From an uncultured Pirellula sp. (GTDB lineage Bacteria > Planctomycetota > Planctomycetia > Pirellulales > Pirellulaceae): a stretch of DNA of 14,615 bases. Position numbers and translations under genes: made by a program. Each line of letters starts with the position of its first letter. Position 1 is the stretch's first letter. The notes under the pieces are model-generated. The model had not been told where the DNA came from and made no database searches. It worked only from the letters and a program-made list of their open reading frames with translations. Below are positions 8,357 through 14,615 of this stretch, in pieces. The DNA lies in contig CAITIF010000906.1 of NCBI GenBank assembly GCA_903892365.1, positions 1 through 14,615 on the forward strand, in the 5' to 3' direction.

Positions 8357-9645
8357 GAACGTTCCCAACGGACCGCAAACAATCGAGCCGCTACAATAAA
8401 CAAAAAGCCACACCCGAGCAGAACAGCCAGCTCCAATTTCAAATCGGCCAAAGGCAATTCTCGCCAAAAGAGTTTGTTGTACCCTTCTAAGGCCCAAGCG
8501 TTGAAGGTAAGCAATCCTGCTTTCTGAATGGTTTCGCTCATCAGATAGCGAGGCACCATACTTCCACCAAGCGCACTCATCGACAGGATCACGATGGTGG
8601 AAACCCAACCCAATTGCATCCGCGACGTGCATAGAGCAGCCAACATTAGTGCAAAGCTAGCCGCAGCCCCCGCCGTAACCAGCGTCAATGCAACAAACCC
8701 ATCCAGATGATGGAGCAAATCGATTCCAAAGACGATCGCTCCCCAAGTGAACATCAACGCCATCTGAATCGAGCCTATCACCGTAAGATAAGCCCACTTC
8801 CCGAGCAACAGTTGGTCCATGGTTAGCCGACTGCACAACAAACGATCCAAAGTCGAATTCTCGCGTTCTTCCAACAGAGAACCACTTGCGGTCGTGGCGC
8901 TAAAGAGCAAAAACATGACCGCAATGCCGGCAGCATACATGGCAACCACCGGATTGGTTTTCTTCCCACCAATCACATCCACTACGTCAATCGTAGGGGG
9001 TTGCGATAGCGACGAAGAAGATGCCCCGGAGGCGTCAGCGTTCGCATTAAAATCAGCTGTCCGTACAAGGTTCATGGGTAACGATGATTTCACCATCGAT
9101 GCGTTGGCTGGGATAGGTGCATTGGCTTGAACAAATTTGTCTGACTTTTCTTTGAGCAGTTCACCATTGGCGGTCATCACCGCCTTTTGAACAATGGCCG
9201 CCAGCACCTGGGACGCCACCTGATCAAACGAATCCGTCATGATCTCAATCTTGGGTAATCCGTTCGCCGAATCTGCGAGTTCACTCTTTTCAAAAACAAT
9301 GGCAGCCGAAACCATCCCACGGCGAACTAAATCCTCGGCCGCCGATCTGCTGACTGTCGATGCACCAGAGGCTCCCTCCTTGCTGGCCCCATGGGACCGG
9401 CTGTTCTCGGATACGCGGAGCGATTTCTGCTCCTCCAGAAGCTTCACCGCCCGTTCGGACAATGCGGCTCCCGACGTATCGCTAATGGCAATCTTGATCT
9501 TGGGTGTCGACGAAGCAGAATCCCTGGAGCCAAAAATGACCGCGAAGATACTGAAGAATACGATTGGCACAATGAAGGTTAAAAACAGTTCCGAGCGATT
9601 GTTCTTTAGCCTACGCCAGCTTGTTTGCATGACTGTCCAAATCAT
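8353..9645 (-). CDS. ABC-2 type transporter permease subunit
   Basis: The 430-residue inner-membrane protein has the ABC-2 exporter layout. The first transmembrane helix is at about residues 18-38 (FLTFIVPIVFFSIFAVIF), followed by an external region of roughly 190 residues rich in Ala and Ser. Five further hydrophobic segments begin with NPVVAMYAAGIAVMFLLFSA and end with LAVLLGCGFLFIVAARLFAV. LLEERENSTLDRLLCSRL after the second helix is the usual cytoplasmic coupling region of this family. It presumably pairs with the ATPase encoded just upstream; the two genes overlap as ATGA (9645-9642), and its own TGA overlaps the hrpA-type start. The substrate is unknown: family members export drugs, lipids, polysaccharides or sodium. 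Confidence 0.9.
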   Translation of the reverse strand: MIWTVMQTSWRRLKNNRSELFLTFIVPIVFFSIFAVIFGSRDSASSTPKIKIAISDTSGAALSERAVKLLEEQKSLRVSENSRSHGASKEGASGASTVSRSAAEDLVRRGMVSAAIVFEKSELADSANGLPKIEIMTDSFDQVASQVLAAIVQKAVMTANGELLKEKSDKFVQANAPIPANASMVKSSLPMNLVRTADFNANADASGASSSSLSQPPTIDVVDVIGGKKTNPVVAMYAAGIAVMFLLFSATTASGSLLEERENSTLDRLLCSRLTMDQLLLGKWAYLTVIGSIQMALMFTWGAIVFGIDLLHHLDGFVALTLVTAGAAASFALMLAALCTSRMQLGWVSTIVILSMSALGGSMVPRYLMSETIQKAGLLTFNAWALEGYNKLFWRELPLADLKLELAVLLGCGFLFIVAARLFAVRWERS

Positions 9646-10610
9646 TCTCGCAGCTCCTTGCCTGTCAAATGAAGAAAGACATCATGCAAGTTAGGCTGAT
9701 GCACTTCGAGATCCAGAACCACCCCGCCTACTTTTTGTATTCGTTCTAAGATGCCAGGCAGCTCGTCCGCCACGTTGTCCACCCAGCACACAAATCGCCC
9801 CTTCTCGCTATCCCACTCCAAACCAGGTGGCGCCGCAACCAATAGGCCCGACGCTTGAATCGTTACCTGACGCTGAGTTCCAATGGTGGATTCAATCAGA
9901 TGGTCAATCGTCCCCTCCGCAACCACTTTGCCGTGATCGACAATCACGATCCGATCCGACCGCGTCTCCGCTTCATCCAAATGGTGCGTCGTCAGAACGA
10001 TGCTGGTCCCTTCTTCGTTCAATTCGTCAAGCATGTCAAAAATTCGTTGCCGGCTTTGCGGATCGACCCCCACCGTCGGTTCATCCAATAGCAAGATCCT
10101 TGGCCGATGCAGCACCCCACAGGCGATGTTGACGCGACGCTTCATCCCTCCCGAAAACCCTTTGGTCAACTCATTGGCCCGATCTTCAAGGCCGATCCAC
10201 TTCAGAGCCCAAGCGACTCGTTCTTTCAATTTCCGCGACCGCAAACCATGAAGCTGCCCGAAACACTCCAGATTTTGCTTCGCGGTTAAATCCGCGTAAA
10301 TCGCCAAATCCTGAGGAATCACCCCCATCTGAAGCAACACATCCGGGTCCCGAATCGACTTCCCCAGCAAAAAAACCTGACCGCGATCCGGTCGCACTCG
10401 GCCACACATGGACCGAATCAACGTGGTCTTGCCAGCCCCGTTAGGCCCCAGCAAAGCAAGCCTTTCGCCCTGATTGAGCACAAACGAAGTCCCTTGAAGG
10501 GCTTGATTGTTTCCGTAAGCTTTCCACAGGTCTACCACCGCCAATGCTGGCGTTTCCAGTGTCAGAGCTCCCGAGGGCGGTTGTGGAATCGAATCCAAGG
10601 AAAGAGTCAC
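9642..10610 (-). CDS. ABC transporter ATP-binding protein
   Basis: The 322-residue cytoplasmic ATPase would drive the adjacent ABC-2 permease. Motifs are Walker A GPNGAGKTT (55-63), Q-loop VIPQD (Q100), signature FSGGMKRR (152-159), Walker B ILLLDEPTVGVDP (172-184) and the switch His in LTTHHLDEAE. A C-terminal domain of about 90 residues follows the ATPase core, as in DrrA/CcmA-like exporters. The start is GTG at 10610; no ATG lies between it and the in-frame TAA at 10685-10683, and no clear Shine-Dalgarno is present, so the exact start is uncertain (a TTG at 10598 is another option). It is the first gene of a three-gene unit with ATGA overlaps at each junction. Confidence 0.93.
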   Translation of the reverse strand: MTLSLDSIPQPPSGALTLETPALAVVDLWKAYGNNQALQGTSFVLNQGERLALLGPNGAGKTTLIRSMCGRVRPDRGQVFLLGKSIRDPDVLLQMGVIPQDLAIYADLTAKQNLECFGQLHGLRSRKLKERVAWALKWIGLEDRANELTKGFSGGMKRRVNIACGVLHRPRILLLDEPTVGVDPQSRQRIFDMLDELNEEGTSIVLTTHHLDEAETRSDRIVIVDHGKVVAEGTIDHLIESTIGTQRQVTIQASGLLVAAPPGLEWDSEKGRFVCWVDNVADELPGILERIQKVGGVVLDLEVHQPNLHDVFLHLTGKELRE

Positions 10611-10681
10611 TATAGAAAAAACAGACCAGAGTTGGAGAATGGTGTCGGATTTCCTTGCGACGATGCCACACGGACCGACGC

Positions 10682-10687
10682 ATTATA
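10682..10687 (-). promoter_or_regulatory. Candidate -10 element for the ABC transporter/hrpA unit
   Basis: Read on the minus strand, these six bases are a perfect TATAAT about 72 bases upstream of the GTG start, preceded by TGCC, close to an extended -10. The expected -35 position (around 10704-10710) reads only as a T-rich TTTTTC, so the pairing is weak. A TATAAA on the opposite strand at 10699-10704 could serve the divergent cytochrome gene, also without a good -35. Confidence 0.4.
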
Positions 10688-10767
10688 GGCAATCATTGTA
10701 TAAAGAAAAATGAACCTTCAGCCAATTTGCAATTCGCCACCGAATCCAAAGTAAACCGAATCAAAAC

Positions 10768-10774
10768 AGAAGGA
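10768..10774 (+). promoter_or_regulatory. Ribosome binding site fixing a TTG start
   Basis: AGAAGGA lies nine bases before TTG at 10783. This is the clearest Shine-Dalgarno in the window and supports the unusual TTG initiation codon, after which a good signal peptide begins at once. Confidence 0.7.
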
Positions 10775-10782
10775 ATACAACC

Positions 10783-13700
10783 TTGAATCGCAACAGGTCA
10801 ACGCTAGTTCAAAGCTTCCTTCCTACTTGGCTCCAATTTCTGGTATTGACTTGGATGGCTCCGTTCCTTGCCGGCCAGGATGCCGCCCCAACTCAGGCCA
10901 AACCCGACTATTCCGCAGAACTGCCCAGAATACCAGCATTGTCCCCTCAAGATTCCATGCGATCCATTCGCGTGCCCGAAGGATATCGATTGGAGCTGGC
11001 CGCAGCCGAACCGGAAATCCGCGATCCGGTCGCCATGTCGTTTGACGAAAATGGACGCATGTATGTCGTCGAAATGTGCGACTACTCCGAACAGGACACC
11101 GAATCATTGGGGGCGATCCGTCTGCTGGAAGATCGCGACCACGACGGGCGATACGAAACCAGCACTCTCTTTGCCAGCAACCTGTCGTGGCCAACCGGAG
11201 TCATATGCTATGACGGCGGCGTTTTTGTTGCGGCCGCACCCGATATTTGGTTCTTGAAGGATACCAACGGTGATGGCAAGTCCGATATCCAAACCAAAGT
11301 CCTATCCGGTTTCGGCCGTAACAACGTTCAAGGACTTCTCAATAGCTTCTGCTGGGGGATCGACAACCGTGTCTATTGCCAGGTCAGTAGCTCCGGTGCA
11401 ACTGTAGTTCAGCCCTCCAAGCCCGACGTCGCGCCGCTCAACTTGAACGGTCGAGATTTTTCATTTGATCCAAAGACCATGCAACTTCGCCCCGAAAGCG
11501 GTGGCGGTCAACACGGCATGAGCTTCGATGACTTTGGGCGACGATTCACCTGCCACAACAGCGATCACTTGCAGATGTATCTGTATGACGATCAATACAT
11601 CACCGCCAACAGTAACGTCCCCTTACCTCCGTCGCGACTGAGTATCGCAGCCGATGGCCCTCAAGCCAATGTGTTCCGTCTGAGCCCCGTCGAGCCCTGG
11701 CGAAACGTGCGCACTCGGCTTCGCGTTTCTAATCAAGCCTCCGGCCCGATTGAAGGGGGGGGCAGGGCGGCCGGCTACTTCACCAGTGGAACCGGAGTTA
11801 CCATCGTACGCGGCAGCGCTTTCTCGGACGACCTTAAAGGCATGGCCATCATTGGTGACGTTGGCAGCAACATTGTCCACCGCAAACGTCTTTCGGAATC
11901 CGGAGTCGCCATGGTCGGTGAACGGGTCGACAAGGAATCAGAACTGATCGCAGCCACCGATATTTGGTTCCGCCCGGTCCAATTCGCAAACGCACCTGAT
12001 GGAACCTTATACATTGCGGACTTATACCGCGAAGTGATCGAACATCCGAAATCGCTTCCCGAAGAGATTAAAAAACATCTCGACCTGACCAGCGGACGCG
12101 ATCGAGGTCGCATCTACCGGCTGGTACCCAACGGTTATCATCAGCCACCTGCGCCCGAGCTTGGGCGAGCTACCATCGACCAACTGATCGCGACTCTGGA
12201 ACACCCTAATGGTTGGCATCGGGATACCGCGTCGCGTTTGCTCTACGAACGCCTTGCCGGCCGACGCGATGTCCAGGTCTCCCCCAAGTCGATGGTCGCT
12301 CTTGATTCGATCGCGAGCTCATCTGCGTTTCCACCAGCCCGGTTGCATGCGTTAGGAGTACTGGCCAGTGTCGGGGCAGGGCAGGGCAGGGGGGTGATTC
12401 AGGCAGCTCTTCAGGATTCGCACCCTCGGATCCGCGAATGGGCCATCCGCTGGAACGAGACAACCAAAAAGGAATGGCTTACCTTAGCTTTTCCGTCCCT
12501 TGTACAAGATCCCGACCCTCGCGTTCGATTGCAACTGGCTCTATCATTGAATCGATTCTCATTACCAGAATCCGAACGACTTAAAGTGGCATTAGGGCTG
12601 CTGGCACTTGCTTCCGACGACAGATGGCTTCGAGCTGCCAGCCTCAACGCAATCGGCCCCAACGGACTTTCAGCATGGAAAAGGCTGCAAGCGGGGCAGG
12701 GCAGGGGGGCGGGCCAGGGCGGGGAGGGTAGTTCCGAAGTGCCGCTACCGGTGTGGCAAACGATTGCCATGCTAGCCGGCCAACAAACCCCCCTCGAATC
12801 CTGGACCGAACTGGAAACGATCCTGCTGTCCATGGTTCAGGAAACGCACCAACGGCAAGCGTGCATCGGCCTGCTCAAGGCCTTGCAACAACGCATTCCC
12901 GACATCGCGGCTCGAACCGTCGCACTAACAAAACTAACTGGTTTGAACCCAGCCTGTACGAAACTCATTTCCGAATCCCGAACCCGATGTCTGGATCCGA
13001 GCCTTGCGATTGCGGACCGCACCGAAGCTATTGATATCGTATCGATCGAACAATCGCCGGAGGACATCGTCTTGCTCGCTGGACTTTTGAATCAGCGTGA
13101 ACCTCAGTCGGTGCAACAAGCGGTAACGAAAGCACTCATGCAATACGCTTCCCCCGACGTGGCGACGGTGTTGTTAGACGCATGGCCAAGCCTGAGCCCG
13201 CGAATGCGCTCGCTCGCTTCGGAAGTTCTGTTTTCGCGTGCAGCCTGGATCGAAACGTTGCTCGGCAGGGCAGGGCAGGGGGGCTTCGCCATCAGCGAGC
13301 TAGAACCAGCGAAGATCGCAAGCTTACGCAATCATCCGAACGCAAGCGTTCAAAAACTTGCCGACTCGGTGCTGAAGGCTCAGCCCACCAGCAATCGCCA
13401 AGAGGTGCTAACCAAGTACCGCGCCGCCTTGACCATGCCGGGGAGCACAGAACGAGGGAAACAAGCCTTTGCAAAAGTGTGCGCTGCCTGCCATCGACTG
13501 GATGGCGTTGGCTATGAGCTCGCCCCGAGCCTAGCTTCGTACCAGTTTCGCGGATCCGAAGCGATTTTGCAGAACGTGATCGAACCGAACCGCGAGGTGA
13601 ATCCGCAGTACTTGAGTTACACCATCGTCACAGTGGATGAGCGTATTGTGACCGGTATGATTTTGGAAGAAACCGCTACGAGCGTGACTTTAGTGCGTGG

Positions 13701-13857
13701 CGAGAATCTATCCGAAACCGTGGACCGTTCGAACATCGCGGAGATCAAGTCTTCAAAAGTATCGTTGATGCCCGAAGGAATCGAAACACAACTAGAACTT
13801 CAAGGCATGGCCGACTTATTGTCGTATCTGCAGTCGAACATCGGCAGTGCCCGATAG
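10783..13857 (+). CDS. Secreted PVC-type propeller/HEAT-repeat protein with C-terminal haem c domain
   Basis: The 1,024-residue exported protein has four parts. A signal peptide covers about residues 1-31 (hydrophobic core FLPTWLQFLVLTWMAPFLAG). A glucose/sorbosone-dehydrogenase-like propeller spans about 46-450, with calcium-loop-like repeats RDHDGRYE (118-125) and DTNGDGKSD (160-168) and the conserved GPIEGGGRAAGYF (321-333). HEAT-like helical repeats run from about 465 to 870. A Pirellula/Verrucomicrobium-type haem domain at about 885-1020 has CAACH at 900-904 and MPEGIETQLE near the end. Such proteins are expanded in planctomycetes and are thought to act as periplasmic oxidoreductases in polymer or sugar breakdown; the substrate is unknown. 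Three G-rich repeat copies lie within the HEAT region and encode Gly/Gln/Arg/Ala stretches (about 531-537, 638-650 and 828-834) without breaking the frame. Confidence 0.93.
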   Translation: MNRNRSTLVQSFLPTWLQFLVLTWMAPFLAGQDAAPTQAKPDYSAELPRIPALSPQDSMRSIRVPEGYRLELAAAEPEIRDPVAMSFDENGRMYVVEMCDYSEQDTESLGAIRLLEDRDHDGRYETSTLFASNLSWPTGVICYDGGVFVAAAPDIWFLKDTNGDGKSDIQTKVLSGFGRNNVQGLLNSFCWGIDNRVYCQVSSSGATVVQPSKPDVAPLNLNGRDFSFDPKTMQLRPESGGGQHGMSFDDFGRRFTCHNSDHLQMYLYDDQYITANSNVPLPPSRLSIAADGPQANVFRLSPVEPWRNVRTRLRVSNQASGPIEGGGRAAGYFTSGTGVTIVRGSAFSDDLKGMAIIGDVGSNIVHRKRLSESGVAMVGERVDKESELIAATDIWFRPVQFANAPDGTLYIADLYREVIEHPKSLPEEIKKHLDLTSGRDRGRIYRLVPNGYHQPPAPELGRATIDQLIATLEHPNGWHRDTASRLLYERLAGRRDVQVSPKSMVALDSIASSSAFPPARLHALGVLASVGAGQGRGVIQAALQDSHPRIREWAIRWNETTKKEWLTLAFPSLVQDPDPRVRLQLALSLNRFSLPESERLKVALGLLALASDDRWLRAASLNAIGPNGLSAWKRLQAGQGRGAGQGGEGSSEVPLPVWQTIAMLAGQQTPLESWTELETILLSMVQETHQRQACIGLLKALQQRIPDIAARTVALTKLTGLNPACTKLISESRTRCLDPSLAIADRTEAIDIVSIEQSPEDIVLLAGLLNQREPQSVQQAVTKALMQYASPDVATVLLDAWPSLSPRMRSLASEVLFSRAAWIETLLGRAGQGGFAISELEPAKIASLRNHPNASVQKLADSVLKAQPTSNRQEVLTKYRAALTMPGSTERGKQAFAKVCAACHRLDGVGYELAPSLASYQFRGSEAILQNVIEPNREVNPQYLSYTIVTVDERIVTGMILEETATSVTLVRGENLSETVDRSNIAEIKSSKVSLMPEGIETQLELQGMADLLSYLQSNIGSAR
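12373..12394 (+). repeat. G-rich CA-spaced repeat, copy 1 (coding)
   Basis: The copy is 22 bases long with G-runs of 4, 3, 3 and 6, each separated by CA. It is read in frame as GAGQGRG (residues 531-537) in the turn between two HEAT helices. It contains three overlapping GGGCAGGG octamers and fits the canonical four-run quadruplex pattern. Confidence 0.85.
12693..12728 (+). repeat. G-rich CA-spaced repeat, copy 2 plus G-rich extension (coding)
   Basis: The 17-base core (12693-12709) has G-runs of 4, 3 and 6 separated by CA. A degenerate G-rich tail to 12728 ends in GGGGAGGG. Together they encode a linker of AGQGRGAGQGGEG type at about residues 637-649, between a helix ending WKRLQ and one starting VWQTIAMLAG. 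This is the most repeat-like protein stretch in the gene. Confidence 0.85.
13264..13283 (+). repeat. G-rich CA-spaced repeat, copy 3 (coding, other frame)
   Basis: The copy is 20 bases long with G-runs of 2, 3, 3 and 6 separated by CA. It is translated in a different frame from copies 1 and 2, giving GRAGQGG (residues 828-834). It lies in the HEAT region, 57 bases before the AAGCTTACG stretch and well upstream of the haem domain. Confidence 0.85.
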
Positions 13858-13875
13858 CCATAAAAACCGTACTCT

Positions 13876-13900
13876 CGTTCCAAGGCTCCGCCTTGGAACG
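13876..13900. repeat. Perfect palindrome, 11-bp arms, 3-base loop
   Basis: CGTTCCAAGGC and GCCTTGGAACG flank a TCC loop, 18 bases after the cytochrome stop codon. No T-run follows, so it is not a classical intrinsic terminator, though the stem could still block RNA decay or aid termination. Confidence 0.85.
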
Positions 13901-13904
13901 CACT

Positions 13905-13996
13905 GCCTTGGAGGCTCCGCCTCGCGTTAGGCATGCATTTACAACTTCAGGAGGCAGGAGCCTCCGTTGCAGTGCTTCCCAAGGCGGAGCCTGGGG
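13905..13996. repeat. Cluster of three shorter palindromes with the same core
   Basis: GAGGC-TCC-GCCTC lies at 13911-13923, GGAGGC-AGGA-GCCTCC at 13950-13965, and a CCCAAGGC-GGA-GCCTGGG stem with one bulged A at 13978-13995. GCCTTGGA at 13905-13912 repeats 13890-13897 of the large palindrome. All share a GGC(TCC/GGA)GCC-like centre, as expected for copies of one dispersed REP-like family in both orientations. Confidence 0.75.
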
Positions 13997-14019
13997 ATGA
14001 GTGCTCTATCTCGCATCTC

Positions 14020-14035
14020 GGGGCAGGGCAGGGGG
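14020..14035 (+). repeat. G-rich CA-spaced repeat, copy 4 (intergenic)
   Basis: The copy is 16 bases long with G-runs of 4, 3 and 5 separated by CA, preceded by CTC as in copy 5. It contains two GGGCAGGG octamers. Confidence 0.85.
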
Positions 14036-14083
14036 CAGAGGCGAAATACATGGGGAATTTGCGGCAAAAAACCTTTCGTTCTC

Positions 14084-14100
14084 GGGGCAGGGCAGGGGGG
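14084..14100 (+). repeat. G-rich CA-spaced repeat, copy 5 (intergenic)
   Basis: The copy is 17 bases long with G-runs of 4, 3 and 6 separated by CA, identical to the core of copy 2. It begins 64 bases after copy 4, in the same orientation, and lies about 110 bases upstream of the kinase start. Confidence 0.85.
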
Positions 14101-14138
14101 CCGCATGTTAAACCTTTCGGTTTGCACCGATTCTGCTT

Positions 14139-14144
14139 ATAGTA
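14139..14144 (+). promoter_or_regulatory. Candidate -10 element for the kinase gene
   Basis: TATAGT differs from the TATAAT consensus at one base and lies 65 bases before the kinase ATG. The only good -35-like hexamer, TTGCAC at 14122-14127, is too close (11-base spacer), so this is a weak call. Confidence 0.25.
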
Positions 14145-14209
14145 CTGACTATTTAGTGACTCGCTCGGCGACGTCTTTGGCTCACTCGTTTGCATCCAAT
14201 CCAAAAGCA

Positions 14210-14615
14210 ATGGTAAAAGTTCGCGACTTCCTGGGTCCCTATCGGTTGACTCGCCTGATCCGGCTTGGCAGCACCTGCCAAGTTTGGGAAGCCATCCGCG
14301 ACGATGGGCAAAAACGATACGCGCTAAAGGTCCTTCGCCCGGAACAACGAGGCAACAAAGAGGAAATCGCGTTTCTGAAGCACGAGTTCGAGATCGCGAG
14401 CACTCTGAGCCACAAAAACATCATCAAGATCGTCGAATACAAAACCGACGCTGAAACCCCTTTCATCGTGATGGAGCTTTTTAGTGAAATCAACTTGAAG
14501 CAAGCCATGCGACGTGGGCCCGAGCCCATCGCGTTCAAGCTGACGAGTATCGTCGAGCAGGCATCGGAAGCACTCTATTATTTCCACTCCAAAGGCTACG
14601 TCCATTGCGACATCA
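14210..14615 (+). CDS. Hanks-type serine/threonine protein kinase, 3'-truncated by window edge
   Basis: The first 135 residues of a eukaryotic-like protein kinase are visible. The ATP lysine is Lys40 in YALKVL, and the helix-C glutamate is probably Glu59 in LKHEFEIASTLSHKNII. The hinge region is FIVMEL (85-90), and the catalytic loop begins as HCDI (132-135) where the window ends. The glycine loop is degenerate: IRLGSTCQVW (17-26) keeps only one of the usual three glycines. The usual HRD arginine is Cys133, so it is a non-RD type. The ATG at 14210 is chosen because the kinase fold begins within a few residues of it; an in-frame GTG at 14156 is possible, and neither has a Shine-Dalgarno. The DFG motif and any membrane or sensor domain lie off the window. 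Confidence 0.88.
   Translation, partial: MVKVRDFLGPYRLTRLIRLGSTCQVWEAIRDDGQKRYALKVLRPEQRGNKEEIAFLKHEFEIASTLSHKNIIKIVEYKTDAETPFIVMELFSEINLKQAMRRGPEPIAFKLTSIVEQASEALYYFHSKGYVHCDI

Larger units (their letters stand above)
13858..14209. other. 352-base repeat-rich intergenic region
   Basis: This gap between the cytochrome gene and the kinase gene holds four GGCTCCGCC-core palindromes (13876-13996), two copies of the G-rich repeat (14020-14035 and 14084-14100), and a small hairpin AAACC-TTTC-GGTTT (14110-14123). AAACCTTTCG occurs both just before the second G-rich copy and in that hairpin. A 69-codon ORF (13933-14142) runs through the repeats but has no support as a gene. Confidence 0.7.

Noticed and set aside
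8357..8632. Possible 92-residue N-terminal extension of HrpA from an ATG at 8632
   Set aside because: It would read through the permease gene in another frame, is unlike HrpA, and the ATG at 8356 makes an ATGA overlap.
11755..11770. Eight-G run followed by CAGGGCGG, like a sixth G-rich repeat
   Set aside because: It encodes EGGGRAAG, a conserved segment of the propeller family, so protein sequence explains it. It lacks the double CA-spaced pattern, although it does hold one GGGCAGGG.
12373..14100. CRISPR array
   Set aside because: Repeat units are 16-22 bases, unevenly spaced (64 to over 700 bases), G-rich and partly coding; there are no regular spacers and no cas genes.
13933..14142. 69-codon ORF in the repeat-rich intergenic region
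   Set aside because: It consists mostly of palindrome and G-rich repeat sequence, with no domain and no ribosome binding site.

Overview
The window looks like chromosomal DNA of a planctomycete, most likely Pirellulaceae-like. The best evidence is a secreted ~1,000-residue protein with a sorbosone-dehydrogenase-like propeller, HEAT repeats and a C-terminal CxxCH haem domain, an architecture typical of Planctomycetota and Verrucomicrobiota. A Hanks-type Ser/Thr kinase, weak or absent Shine-Dalgarno sites and palindromic intergenic repeats fit the same group. No phage, transposase, CRISPR, rRNA or tRNA was seen.

Layout. (1) Bases 1-732 (+) hold the 3' part of a PhoD-like alkaline phosphatase. 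(2) Bases 779-3000 (-) hold two genes joined by an ATGA overlap: a LYS1-like saccharopine dehydrogenase (lysine side) followed by a LYS9-like saccharopine reductase/dehydrogenase (glutamate side). A PAS-AraC regulator (3172-3912, +) is transcribed divergently from them. (3) Bases 4112-10610 (-) hold a tightly coupled cluster: ABC ATPase, ABC-2 permease, then a full-length HrpA-type DEAH RNA helicase. Both junctions are ATGA overlaps. (4) Bases 10783-13857 (+) hold the secreted propeller/HEAT/cytochrome protein, which starts at TTG behind a good Shine-Dalgarno. (5) Bases 13858-14209 are a 352-base repeat-rich intergenic region. (6) A protein kinase starts at 14210 and runs off the right edge.

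The most unusual signal is a short, strand-polarised G-rich repeat: G-runs separated by CA, 16-22 bases long. It occurs three times inside the cytochrome gene, read in two different frames without breaking it, and twice in the following intergenic region. All copies have the G-rich strand on +. Each copy contains overlapping GGGCAGGG octamers, matching the E. coli KOPS consensus GGGNAGGG, and most copies can be drawn as G-quadruplexes. The same 2.4 kb also holds a cluster of GGCTCCGCC-core palindromes. These repeats, rather than the genes, are the part most worth following up.

Functionally, the lys1/lys9 pair would interconvert lysine and 2-aminoadipate semialdehyde through saccharopine, and the divergent PAS-AraC protein is a plausible controller. 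The ABC exporter and HrpA have no obvious shared pathway despite their tight coupling.
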